A DNA stretch of 16,254 nucleotides from the NCBI GenBank assembly GCA_945952175.1, contig CAMFHW010000028.1:1-16254 (forward strand), read 5' to 3'. The notes beneath the pieces are model-generated. The model did not search any database. It worked only from the letters and a program-made list of their open reading frames with translations, and was not told where the DNA came from. Below, piece after piece: positions 1-6,702 of the stretch. Within the stretch, counting starts at the first letter, position 1, and each line of letters starts with the position of its first letter. The translations under genes were made by a program, and so were the position numbers. This DNA is from an uncultured Phenylobacterium sp. (GTDB lineage Bacteria > Pseudomonadota > Alphaproteobacteria > Caulobacterales > Caulobacteraceae).

Positions 1-306
1 GAGCAGGGGGAAGACGATCGTGGTCTGCAGGTCGGCGTAGCGGCGGGGGTCGAAATCCAGATAGCCCTTGGCCGCCACCGTGTGGTCGCCGCCCCGATAG
101 GCGACGAAGGCGTGGCAGAATTCGTGGACCCCCACGGCCAGCACCCAGCCCAGCGCGACGAAGGCGAAGGTGAGGGGGCCGGTCCACTGTGGCGTCAGGG
201 TGAGGGCGAGGGCGCTCGCCAGCCAGGCGAGCAGGATCCAGGGCGCCGGATTGCCCGCTTTTCGCGCCAGGGAAGGGATTTGCGGTGCGTCTTCCAAGCC
301 GTTCAT
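1..306 (-). CDS. Site-2 protease family (peptidase M50) protein, N-terminal part, cut by window edge
   Basis: The reverse strand reads an open frame of 102 codons from ATG at 306 to the window edge, so the C-terminal part is missing. After a short polar N-terminus comes a hydrophobic segment (about residues 22-38), then a second one (about 47-60) ending directly in HEFCH (61-65), an HExxH zinc-binding motif at the end of a membrane helix. The following stretch, with GGDHTVAAKGYLDFDPRRYAD, resembles the GD...GRLTLNP..H.D segment after HExxH in small bacterial M50 proteins. Members of this family are membrane-embedded zinc metalloproteases. The second metal-ligand motif would lie outside the window. 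The substrate is unknown. An AGGGG directly abuts the start and AAGG lies a few bases further upstream, so the start is reasonable but not certain. The gene diverges from the small gene at 428. Confidence 0.82.
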   Translation of the reverse strand, partial: MNGLEDAPQIPSLARKAGNPAPWILLAWLASALALTLTPQWTGPLTFAFVALGWVLAVGVHEFCHAFVAYRGGDHTVAAKGYLDFDPRRYADLQTTIVFPLL

Positions 307-341
307 CCCCTGGCCACCTTGGCGACCTCACTATGGCCACG

Positions 342-355
342 GAGTTGCGCAACTC
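342..355. promoter_or_regulatory. 14-bp perfect palindrome in a divergent intergenic region
   Basis: GAGTTGCGCAACTC is its own reverse complement. It lies in the 121-bp space between the divergent starts at 306 (minus) and 428 (plus), 36 bp before the first and 72 bp before the second. A dimeric repressor or activator could bind here. No regulator gene adjoins it and no known consensus is matched with confidence. Confidence 0.35.
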
Positions 356-427
356 AAGGCCGAGCGCCCTCGTGCCGGACGGAACAATGGCTATCATGAT
401 CGCCCTACGCCGCCGCCAGGACCCTGA

Positions 428-745
428 ATGACCGACGTCTTCGTCGCCGAGATCGACGGTCGCGCGCTCATCGCGCTGAACGCCGCGGGGCCTTCGGCCG
501 CGCAGGCGGTGCTGGACGATCCCGCCGTACGCTTCGACCTTCAGTCCTTCCGCCGCGGCGACGGCAAGCCGATCTGGAACGGGAGCGATCCGCTCAGCCT
601 GCGCGAGGCCCGGCCGCCGGAGCAGGCGCTGTGGGAGACCTCGTTCCGCGACGCCATCGCCGCCAGCGGCGTGCCCTATGACGACGCCATCGGCGAGACC
701 TGGATCTGCTGGCTCGTCGCCGTCGCCCAGCGGGTGGACGGCTAG
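428..745 (+). CDS. Small conserved-looking protein of unknown function (105 aa)
   Basis: An ATG at 428 preceded by AGGA at 6-nt spacing opens a 105-codon frame with the strong G/C third-position bias of the real genes here. The protein is acidic and soluble-looking, with no signal peptide or membrane segment. It begins with a likely beta strand (VFVAEIDGRALIAL) and has a tryptophan-bearing C-terminus (GETWICWLVAVAQRVDG). I do not recognise the family and assign no function. It diverges from the M50 protease gene and converges on the Nudix gene, with only 11 nt between stop codons and no obvious hairpin there. Codon bias and the ribosome binding site make it a probable real gene. Confidence 0.7.
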   Translation: MTDVFVAEIDGRALIALNAAGPSAAQAVLDDPAVRFDLQSFRRGDGKPIWNGSDPLSLREARPPEQALWETSFRDAIAASGVPYDDAIGETWICWLVAVAQRVDG

Positions 746-756
746 GCCGACCGCTT

Positions 757-1212
757 CTACGCCGCCAGGGCGACCCGAATCTGCTCCGCCACCTCGGCGG
801 GCCGGCAGCGCCTCAGCGCCTCGTCCAGCACCACCCACTCGTAGGCGTCGTGCTCGTCGGACAGGACTATGCGGGCGTCGGGCCGGGCCTCGGCCTTGAA
901 CACCCGCCAATGGGGGGACCCCGCCTCGGTGAGCCGGAGCGGCAGGACGAGGCCTGTCTCTTCCAGCAGCTCCCTTTGGGCGCACAGACCTACAGGTTCG
1001 CTGGGGAGGCGCGAACCTGAGGGCGGGGTCCAGGTCCAGTCGCCGACGTCGGAGGGCTCGTCGTGGGGCGCTGGACCGGTGGAGACGCGCCGCAGGATCA
1101 GGAGCTCAAGGCCTCCCGGTCCGCGGCGATGGACGACGACGGCGGCGCCGAACGGGGGCTCCTGGGCCATGGGGCGACCGTCATAGGTGTGGGTCAGGGG
1201 CGCGCCGTTCAT
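757..1212 (-). CDS. Nudix hydrolase (151 aa)
   Basis: This enzyme is predicted to hydrolyse a nucleoside diphosphate linked to another moiety, using Mg2+ in the cytoplasm. A complete Nudix box (G-x5-E-x7-REUxEExGU) is visible: G..E in GSRLPSE, then RELLEETGL, at about residues 72-94. The N-terminal strands (AAVVVHRRGPGGLELLILRR) and the C-terminal EHDAYEWVVLDEA fit the fold, and 151 aa is a normal length. The frame is open further upstream, but ATG at 1212 is chosen because it overlaps the P450 stop in ATGA, which implies translational coupling. The true substrate cannot be read from the sequence. Coupling to a P450 suggests repair or clearance of damaged nucleotides, or metabolism of a P450-linked product, but that is inference. 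Confidence 0.9.
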   Translation of the reverse strand: MNGAPLTHTYDGRPMAQEPPFGAAVVVHRRGPGGLELLILRRVSTGPAPHDEPSDVGDWTWTPPSGSRLPSEPVGLCAQRELLEETGLVLPLRLTEAGSPHWRVFKAEARPDARIVLSDEHDAYEWVVLDEALRRCRPAEVAEQIRVALAA

Positions 1213-2624
1213 CGGGCGGGCTCCACGATCAGCGGCAGGCCGCCCTGCGGGCGCAGCGCCACGTCGGCGCAGGGGGCGACCGTGTGGCCGACCACCGGGC
1301 GGAAGTGGAACCGGGCCAGCCAGTGCGACAGCAGGATCAGCCCCTCGGCCTCGGCGAAGCCCATGCCGATGCAGATGCGCGGGCCCGCGCCGAACGGGAT
1401 GTACTGGTAGCGGTGATGCTGGGCCTTGGCCTCGGGGTCGAAGTTCTCCGGATTGAACAGGTCCGGCTCCTCCCACAACGCGCGGTGGCGGTGCAGCACC
1501 CAGGGCCAGATGGTGACCGTCTCGCCCTTGCGGACCGGATGGCCGCAGACCTCGTCGTCCTCGATCGCCTCGCGGTCGATGCGGTGGACGGGCGGATAGA
1601 GCCGCAGCGTCTCCTCCCACACCATCTTCAGATAGGGCAGGCGGGACAGGACTTCGGCGGGCCCCGCGCCGCTCGCCCAGGCCTCGGCCGCCTCCTCGTG
1701 CGCCCACTGCTGGGCCTGGCGGTCGCGGCTGAGCAGGTAGAGCGCCCAGGCCACGGCGTTGGCGGTGGTCTCGTGCCCGGCCACGAAGAAGGTCATGGCG
1801 TTGTCCAGGGTGAGCTGGATCGCTTCGGCCCGCGGCCGCTCCTTCAGGAAGCCGGTATAGAGCCGGGTGATGAAGTCCTCCGGCGGGTCGGGCTCGTCGG
1901 CGCGGCGGTGGATGAAGGCGCTCATCCGGTCGATCAGGATGCGGCGCGCCCACCGCGCGCGGCGCTGGGCCGGGCCGCCGTCCAGCGCCTCCAGCCCCAG
2001 CAGCAGGCCCAGCCGCACCTCGACGCTGCCGGACAGGAATTCACGCACGTGGCTCGCGGTCTCTTCGAAGCTCAGCTCCGACTGGCCGGAGAACAAGGCC
2101 TGGTCGATCACCTCCAGCGTGGTGCGGGTCGCCGCCTCGGCGACGTCGACGCAGTCGCTGTCAGCGGCGGCCCAGCGGTCGGCCCAGCGGTCGGCCGTGG
2201 CCCGGGCGCGCTCGGCGAACAGCGGCGCGAAGGCGGCGACCGCATGGGGCGCGAAGGCCCGCGCCATCAGCCGGCGCTGGCCCTTCCAGGACTCGCCCTC
2301 GGCGTTCAGCAGGCTCTCGCCGATCATCGGGCGGAACACGCGGCGCACCAGGCCCGGCCGGCGGTAGTTGGCGGCGTTGTCGAGCAGGACGTGCTTGATG
2401 GCCTCCGGGTCGCTGACCCCATGGAAGACCAGGTGCAGGAACCGCAGGCGGCGATAGGGCTCGTCGAAGGCGGTCTTCGGGATGGCGACCAGCGGGTTCT
2501 TCGCCGCCGCCCCGGTCATCAGGGCCAGGAAGCCCGGCTCGTGGTCGAGCTGTGGGGGGGCGGCGGGTCGGAACCGCGGCGCGGGGGCGATCGGGGCGAG
2601 GTCTTCGTAGCGGAGGTCGGTCAT
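1209..2624 (-). CDS. Cytochrome P450 (471 aa)
   Basis: This is a heme-thiolate monooxygenase with all core motifs. The I-helix oxygen-activation motif is AGHETT (282-287). The K-helix ExxR is E338-R341 in EETLR. The heme-binding loop FGAGPRICIG (411-420) has Cys418 as the axial ligand. NPENFDP (391-397) matches the PERF-like meander. There is no N-terminal membrane anchor and no fused reductase, so it is a soluble P450 that needs separate electron-transfer proteins, none of which are in this window. The start at 2624 gives a normal length; the frame continues upstream into the divergent LysR gene, but that extension is antisense coding. The stop overlaps the Nudix start (ATGA). The CYP family and substrate are not assignable by eye. 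Divergence from the LysR gene suggests control by that regulator. Confidence 0.93.
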   Translation of the reverse strand: MTDLRYEDLAPIAPAPRFRPAAPPQLDHEPGFLALMTGAAAKNPLVAIPKTAFDEPYRRLRFLHLVFHGVSDPEAIKHVLLDNAANYRRPGLVRRVFRPMIGESLLNAEGESWKGQRRLMARAFAPHAVAAFAPLFAERARATADRWADRWAAADSDCVDVAEAATRTTLEVIDQALFSGQSELSFEETASHVREFLSGSVEVRLGLLLGLEALDGGPAQRRARWARRILIDRMSAFIHRRADEPDPPEDFITRLYTGFLKERPRAEAIQLTLDNAMTFFVAGHETTANAVAWALYLLSRDRQAQQWAHEEAAEAWASGAGPAEVLSRLPYLKMVWEETLRLYPPVHRIDREAIEDDEVCGHPVRKGETVTIWPWVLHRHRALWEEPDLFNPENFDPEAKAQHHRYQYIPFGAGPRICIGMGFAEAEGLILLSHWLARFHFRPVVGHTVAPCADVALRPQGGLPLIVEPAR

Positions 2625-2660
2625 GGCGTGTCTTGGGCGTTGGGCTCGCTGGCGACGCCT

Positions 2661-2681
2661 GCAGCATGTGGAAAATGTTGC
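2661..2681. promoter_or_regulatory. Imperfect inverted repeat in the P450/LysR intergenic region
   Basis: GCAGCAT and ATGTTGC form a dyad with a 7-nt AT-rich spacer (6 of 7 positions complementary). It lies 37 bp upstream of the P450 start and beside the likely divergent promoters. It may be a secondary regulator site or simply part of a promoter. Confidence 0.3.
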
Positions 2682-2701
2682 ATTGCACCAAACGATATAA
2701 C
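2678..2701 (+). promoter_or_regulatory. Candidate promoter for the LysR gene
   Basis: GATATAAC at 2694-2701 matches 7 of 8 positions of the Caulobacter housekeeping -10 consensus GCTANAWC. TTGCATT at 2678-2684 is a partial -35, with a 9-nt spacer that is slightly short. The same AT-rich block read on the minus strand (TTATAT) could be the -10 for the P450 gene, so the divergent promoters may overlap. Confidence 0.3.
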
Positions 2702-2712
2702 CGTGGTTTCCT

Positions 2713-2729
2713 TGTGAGCTGACATCACA
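2713..2729. promoter_or_regulatory. Candidate LysR-type operator (T-N11-A dyad)
   Basis: TGTGA and TCACA are perfect inverted 5-mers separated by 7 nt. Inside the dyad T2715 and A2727 give exactly the T-N11-A spacing with GTGA/TCAC flanks typical of LysR-type operators. The site lies immediately before the LysR ribosome binding site and near the expected -35 region of the divergent P450 promoter. That placement would allow both autorepression and activation of the P450 gene; this role is inferred. Confidence 0.5.
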
Positions 2730-2742
2730 GGGGGAGTGGTCG

Positions 2743-3645
2743 ATGGAGAGGCGCGTCATGCCGCCGCTCACGGCGCTTAGGGCCTTCGAGGCCTTCGCCC
2801 GGCGCGGGCGCATGACGCTCGCCGCCGACGAGCTCTGCGTCACCCACGGCGCCATCAGCCGCCAGATCCGCAGCCTTGAGGAGGCGGTGGGCCTGGAGCT
2901 CACCGAGGGACCGCGCCATAAGCTCAAGCTCACCGAGGCGGGCGAGCGCCTGGCGGCGGCCCTCTCCGGCGCCTTCGACCAGGTCGAGCGCGCGCTCACC
3001 GAGCTGAAGTCGACCGAGCATGTGGAGCTGCACCTCTCCTGCGTCGGCACGCTGGCGATCCGCTGGCTGATCCCGCGCCTGCCGGCCTTCCACGCCCGCC
3101 ACCCGGCGGTGCGGGTCAAGGTGACGGAATCCTACGCCTCGGTGGATTTCGCCCGCGAGCGGTTCGATGCGGCGATCCGCGTGGCCGAGACCGCTCCCAT
3201 CGTCGGCGCAGAGGCGGTGGCCTTCCTGGAGAACTTCCACGGCCCGGTGGTCGCCCCGCACCTGGTCGGCAAGGGCCCGACGGGCCTGGAGGGCCTCACG
3301 CGGCTGACCACCGGCACCCGCCAGACCGCCTGGTCGGAGTGGGAGGCCCATTCCGGCGTCACCCTGCCGGCGCCGCCGGAGACCCAGGAGTTCGAGCACA
3401 TCTTCTACACGCTCGAAGCCGCCGCCGCGGGCCTCGGCGTGGGCTTGAGCCCCTGGGTCTATGTGGCGGGCGACATCGCCGCCGGCCGCCTGGCCGCCCC
3501 GCTGGGCTTCGCCCCCACGCCCTCGCGCTTCTGGTTCCTCACCCCGGCCGGCGGCGGCAAGCCCGCCGTCGCCGCCTTCCGCGACTGGGTCATCGAGGAG
3601 GCCGCCAAGGTCCCGGTCCCCAGGGGCGTCGTGGCGCGGGCTTAG
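2743..3645 (+). CDS. LysR-family transcriptional regulator (300 aa, GcvA-like N-terminus)
   Basis: The protein is 300 aa, the standard LysR length. The N-terminal winged helix-turn-helix (about residues 6-66) begins MPPLTALRAFEAFAR, with the recognition region VTHGAISRQIRSLEE and wing KLKLTEAG. This style is shared with GcvA-like members of the family. A linker helix follows, then a periplasmic-binding-protein-like effector domain (about 92-295), starting LHLSCVGTLAIRWLIPRLP. ATG at 2743 is chosen for its GGGGGAG at 6-nt spacing; an internal ATG at 2758 would also preserve the domain. The gene diverges from the P450-Nudix operon, the classic arrangement for a LysR regulator and its target. 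The co-inducer is unknown. Confidence 0.92.
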   Translation: MERRVMPPLTALRAFEAFARRGRMTLAADELCVTHGAISRQIRSLEEAVGLELTEGPRHKLKLTEAGERLAAALSGAFDQVERALTELKSTEHVELHLSCVGTLAIRWLIPRLPAFHARHPAVRVKVTESYASVDFARERFDAAIRVAETAPIVGAEAVAFLENFHGPVVAPHLVGKGPTGLEGLTRLTTGTRQTAWSEWEAHSGVTLPAPPETQEFEHIFYTLEAAAAGLGVGLSPWVYVAGDIAAGRLAAPLGFAPTPSRFWFLTPAGGGKPAVAAFRDWVIEEAAKVPVPRGVVARA

Positions 3646-3726
3646 CTCCGCTCGTCCTGCGTCAGCGCGCGGACCAGGGCCTCGTCCTCCTGCGCCGACA
3701 ACGGCCGCAGCTTGGCCTGGCCGCGA

Positions 3727-5256
3727 TCAGAGCGCGCCGAAGCGGGCCAGGACGTTGCGGGTGATGCGGCCGATGAACGGGTCGGCCAGGCCGTGAGCCC
3801 ACTCGGTGGTCCCGCCGTTGAACACCTGGCCCTTGCCGCGCGCGAAGGCGGCCATCACTGCGTGGCCGCGGATCAGCCGCGCGTCGGTCTCGGGGCTGGG
3901 GTCGAGGCCGAAGGCGTCCCGGGCGATCACGTCCAGCTTCTCCGGCGGGATCAGCGGCGGATAGGGCGCGTCGGGGTCCTCGCCGAACGCGCAGGGCGCC
4001 AGGGCGATGATCTCCAGACCCGCCGGGACCCCGAGCTCGGCCACCGGCGTCGGCAGGCCGTCGGCCCCGAACTGGAAGCGGCAGCCGTCGTTCTCGTAGC
4101 CCAGGAACGGGATCTCGCCTCCGATCACGTCGCCATAATAGAGGTCGCAGCCCGACAGCGCCCAGTGGCGGTGGTCGTAGACCGTGTAGCCGGCCTGGCC
4201 GCGGGCCACGCAATTGCCCAGCCGGTGATAGCCGCCGAACAGGAAGGAGAGGCCGAGGATCTCCGCCTCCGGCCGCCCGAACGCGCGATGCGACCACAGG
4301 TGCGTGGCCTGGCCCGGATCGGCTTTGGCGACGGGATCGGCCTCGAAGCCGTTCCACTTGTGGCAGACATAGGTCGCGCCCTGGTCCTCGAACCGCACCT
4401 TCCAGAAGCCGGTGTTGCCGGAGAACACCGCTAGGTTCCCGCCGCCGTCCACGAACCGCTCGATCTCGTCGCGCTGCGCTCCGCTCCAGTATTCGCTGTG
4501 GCCCACCAGGATCGCGCAGGCGTAGCCGCTGAGCGCGCCCGGCGTCTCCAGGTCCGCATCGATCAGATAGTCCAGCGCGATCCCCTCGGCCTCGGCCCAG
4601 GCCACGAACGCGTGCTCCCACTTGTTCAGGAACCCGGCCGAGCGGTCATAGGGCGACAGTTCGCGCCGCCGCGGCCAGGCCGGGTCGCCGGCGAAGGCCC
4701 GTTCCTCGAAGCCCCGCGGCCGCAGGTTCACCAGTCGGGGCACGTCCGCCGGCGCCGCCACCAGCATCTGCGGGAAGGGCCTCTTGGTCGACAGCACCCC
4801 GATCGCGCCGGCCATGGCGGTCGGCAGGTCGGCCTCGCGGCTCATCAGGGCGGTGACGTCGCAATAGGCGTTGGCCCCACCCCACCAGTTGTAGGCGTGA
4901 TAGGTGTTGGTCGCGAGCACCAGCACCGCCTTGGCGCGCGGTTCGGCCGCCTTCACCACCACGAAATGGTTGGCCGTCTCGCCGGCCGCGTCGGTCAGCG
5001 CGATGTCGTAATAGCCGCCCGCCCAGTCCGCTCCGATCGCGAGCTCCAGGGCCACGGGCCAGCCGCAGCCGTCGCGGTCGACATTCGGAGGAACGGGACG
5101 GTCCCCCACCGCCACGCCCTCGCGGACCAGCACCGTCTCGCGGCCGCGCCCCACCCGCGCCACCTCCAGCCGGCAGGGCCCGTTCGAGGCCGAGGCGTGC
5201 AGGGCCACGACCTCCTCCGGCCGGGCGCTCAGGCGGTCCGTGTAGCAGGCGATCAT
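3727..5256 (-). CDS. N,N-dimethylformamidase large (beta) subunit-like protein (509 aa)
   Basis: The sequence has the hallmarks of the DMFase large-subunit C-terminal family: TYHAYNWWGGANAY (119-131), GHSEYWS (252-258), NLAVFSGNTGFWKVRFE (about 274-290), and a late GQVFNGGTTEWAHGL (about 476-490). DMFase hydrolyses dimethylformamide with a mononuclear iron held by two Tyr and one Glu. By analogy Y256, Y296 and E381 or E388 are candidate ligands, but that mapping is my inference. At 509 aa it is much shorter than the classical large subunit and no small-subunit gene is present, so the substrate may differ. ATG at 5256 is preferred over an upstream ATG at 5316 because GGAGAG sits 5 nt before it and a candidate promoter lies just upstream. 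The gene converges with the LysR gene, 81 nt apart. Confidence 0.85.
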   Translation of the reverse strand: MIACYTDRLSARPEEVVALHASASNGPCRLEVARVGRGRETVLVREGVAVGDRPVPPNVDRDGCGWPVALELAIGADWAGGYYDIALTDAAGETANHFVVVKAAEPRAKAVLVLATNTYHAYNWWGGANAYCDVTALMSREADLPTAMAGAIGVLSTKRPFPQMLVAAPADVPRLVNLRPRGFEERAFAGDPAWPRRRELSPYDRSAGFLNKWEHAFVAWAEAEGIALDYLIDADLETPGALSGYACAILVGHSEYWSGAQRDEIERFVDGGGNLAVFSGNTGFWKVRFEDQGATYVCHKWNGFEADPVAKADPGQATHLWSHRAFGRPEAEILGLSFLFGGYHRLGNCVARGQAGYTVYDHRHWALSGCDLYYGDVIGGEIPFLGYENDGCRFQFGADGLPTPVAELGVPAGLEIIALAPCAFGEDPDAPYPPLIPPEKLDVIARDAFGLDPSPETDARLIRGHAVMAAFARGKGQVFNGGTTEWAHGLADPFIGRITRNVLARFGAL

Positions 5257-5280
5257 GGGCGCTCTCCGGGGTGTCAGGAG

Positions 5281-5308
5281 AGAATAGCGATGACTAGCGA
5301 ACTGGCAA
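5281..5308 (-). promoter_or_regulatory. Candidate promoter for the DMFase-like gene
   Basis: On the minus strand TTGCCAG (5308-5302) is followed after 13 nt by GCTATTCT (5288-5281). This partly matches the Caulobacter housekeeping promoter form TTGACGS-N10-14-GCTANAWC. The -10 lies 24 nt before ATG 5256, giving a short leader that contains the GGAGAG ribosome binding site. The match is incomplete. Confidence 0.3.
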
Positions 5309-5331
5309 TGGCGCAAGACGCACCACCGCCG

Positions 5332-5470
5332 CCGTCATCCTAGGCCTTGTGCCTAGGACCCCTCTATCGGCTTCAACAGAGTCAGGGCGCGCGCGTCGAG
5401 GCTGCGGCCACGTCATCCGACTCCGCCGGATCGTCGACAGGGGTCCTAGGCACAAGGCCTAGGATGACGG
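5332..5470. repeat. Inverted pair of extragenic repeats, family A (32-bp perfect arms)
   Basis: Positions 5332-5363 and 5439-5470 are exact reverse complements over 32 bp, separated by 75 bp. Each arm is itself a hairpin: TCCTAGGC and GCCTAGGA around a CTTGT loop, flanked by GTCATCC and ACCCC. The outer arm ends 14 nt after the yebC stop, and the pair fills the space between yebC and the DMFase-like gene. The layout (short palindromic units in opposed pairs, outside genes) is that of REP/BIME-type elements. It may act as a terminator or 3'-end stabiliser for yebC. Confidence 0.85.
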
Positions 5471-5484
5471 AGTGGAGGAGGCGA

Positions 5485-6231
5485 TCACCCCCCGAACTTC
5501 TCCATGTCCGCGTCGGACACGTCGTAATTGCCGTAGACGTGCTGGACGTCGTCATCGTCTTCCAACGCGTCGATCATCTTCATCAGGGTCGCCACCGCAT
5601 CGCCCTCGACGGGGGTCAGGGTCTTGGGCCGCCAGACCACCTTGGTCGTCTTGGCCTCCCCGAGCGTCGCCTCCAGCGCGGTCGCCACCTCGTTCAGGCT
5701 GTCGAAGGCGGTGTAGATGGTGTGGCCGTCCTCGTCGGACTCAACGTCCTCGGCGCCGGCCTCCAGCGCCGCCTCCATCACCTTGTCCTCGGAGCCGGCC
5801 GAGGCGGGATAGGTCACCTCGCCCATCCGGTCGAACATGAACGAGACCGAGCCGGTTTCGCCCAGGTTGCCGCCGTTCTTGGCGAAGATGGAGCGGACAT
5901 TGCCCGCCGCGCGATTGCGGTTGTCGGTCAGGATCTCGACGATCACGCCGACCCCGCCGGGGCCGAAGCCCTCGTAGCGGATGTCCTCGTACGACTCCGC
6001 GTCGCCGCCGATCGCCTTCTTGATCGCGCGGTCGATGTTGTCCTTGGGCATGGACTCGGCCTTGGCGTTGTTCACGGCCAGGCGCAGGCGCGGGTTCATG
6101 TTGGGGTCGGGCATGCCCGACTTGGCGGCCACGGTGATCTCCCGCGACAGCTTGGAGAACAGCTTCGACCGCACCGCGTCGGCGCGGCCCTTGCGGTGCA
6201 TGATGTTCTTGAACTTTGAGTGTCCGGCCAT
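5485..6231 (-). CDS. yebC: YebC/TACO1-family protein (248 aa)
   Basis: The N-terminus MAGHSKFKNIMHRKGRADA is the near-invariant YebC signature. The rest follows the family, including the KLSREITVAAKSG helix, NPRLRLAVNNAKAESMPKDNIDRAIKKA, YEGFGPGGVGVIVE and GNVRSIFAKNGGNLGE; 248 aa is the usual length. YebC proteins were long annotated as DNA-binding regulators. The mitochondrial homologue TACO1 and bacterial YebC proteins are now linked to ribosome function and relief of polyproline stalling. In many proteobacteria yebC lies beside ruvC; here no ruv gene is within reach. The start is fixed by the signature. Upstream on the minus strand GCTAAAAG (6272-6265) resembles a -10 element, without a clear -35. 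A family A repeat pair follows the stop. Confidence 0.97.
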   Translation of the reverse strand: MAGHSKFKNIMHRKGRADAVRSKLFSKLSREITVAAKSGMPDPNMNPRLRLAVNNAKAESMPKDNIDRAIKKAIGGDAESYEDIRYEGFGPGGVGVIVEILTDNRNRAAGNVRSIFAKNGGNLGETGSVSFMFDRMGEVTYPASAGSEDKVMEAALEAGAEDVESDEDGHTIYTAFDSLNEVATALEATLGEAKTTKVVWRPKTLTPVEGDAVATLMKMIDALEDDDDVQHVYGNYDVSDADMEKFGG

Positions 6232-6357
6232 GGGTCTCTGCTGGCGGTTTTGTGACGGAGCGCGCTTTTAGCCTCAGGCCGCGCGGATGGCCAGATGGGG
6301 CGGAACCTCCGCCGTCGCAGCGGGTTCGACGGACACCACCGTCCTTGGAGACTTCCC

Positions 6358-6558
6358 ATGGCCGACGCCGCCTATGACGTGCTCAGCGAGCCGCCCGACG
6401 AACCCGTGATCCGCTGGATGGACGCCGCCCCCACCACCTTCAGCCCGACCGCGCTCGCCACCGCAACCATCGGCGCCTTCGCCCTCGGCGCGGCGGCCGC
6501 GCTCGCCGCCATGATCGTGATCCGCCTGCTGCGGGGCGGGGAGGAGATCGAGGGATAG
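6358..6558 (+). CDS. Small single-pass membrane protein of unknown function (66 aa)
   Basis: ATG at 6358 follows TTGGAG at 7-nt spacing and opens a 66-codon frame. The frame continues upstream to 6295, but that extension has poorer codon use and no ribosome binding site. The first 30 residues are acidic and polar (YDVLSEPPDEPVIRWMDAAP), followed by one hydrophobic Ala-rich helix (about 32-56, ending AAMIVIRLL) and a short charged tail RGGEEIEG. It is therefore probably anchored in the inner membrane. I do not recognise a family and give no function. It diverges from yebC and converges on the acyl-CoA synthetase gene, with a family A repeat pair between the two stops. Confidence 0.65.
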   Translation: MADAAYDVLSEPPDEPVIRWMDAAPTTFSPTALATATIGAFALGAAAALAAMIVIRLLRGGEEIEG

Positions 6559-6569
6559 GCGGCCCAATA

Positions 6570-6695
6570 CCGCTCATCCCGGCGAATGCCGGGACCCAGA
6601 TGAAAAAGCTCAGAGGCTGGTTCTAGTGGCGCCGCGCCTTTCCTGTTGACGTCGCGCCATAGGATCTGGGTCCCGGCATTCGCCGGGACGAGCGG
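6570..6695. repeat. Inverted pair of extragenic repeats, family A (32-bp arms, one mismatch)
   Basis: Positions 6570-6601 and 6664-6695 are reverse complements at 31 of 32 positions, with a 62-bp spacer. Each arm contains the hairpin TCCCGGC-gaat-GCCGGGA followed by CCCAGAT. The unit shares the plan (ATCC..GGC..loop..GCC..GGACCC) and the arm length of the pair at 5332-5470, though most bases of the stems differ. It lies exactly between two convergent genes, 11 nt from the stop at 6558 and 7 nt from the stop at 6703, so it is well placed as a bidirectional terminator. Confidence 0.85.
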
Positions 6696-6702
6696 GCAGG
6701 GG

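Noticed and set aside
1213..1953. N-terminal extension of the Nudix gene to 1953
   Set aside because: The extension is the P450 gene read in another frame. The ATGA overlap start at 1212 gives a normal-size Nudix protein.
1284..2717. 477-codon open frame on the plus strand
   Set aside because: It is antisense to the P450 gene, which carries all heme and I-helix motifs. Its own sequence has no motif.
2713..2729. CRP-type site TGTGA...TCACA
   Set aside because: The spacer is 7 nt, not the 6 nt of CRP sites, whereas T-N11-A spacing and the adjoining LysR gene fit a LysR operator.
3642..3728. Coding-like 29-codon tail on the minus strand after the DMFase-like gene (contains LRPLSAQEDEALVRAL)
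   Set aside because: It looks like the C-terminus of a small protein and has good codon bias, but no start codon precedes it in frame, and the DMFase-like gene ends normally. It may be a gene remnant; not enough to annotate.
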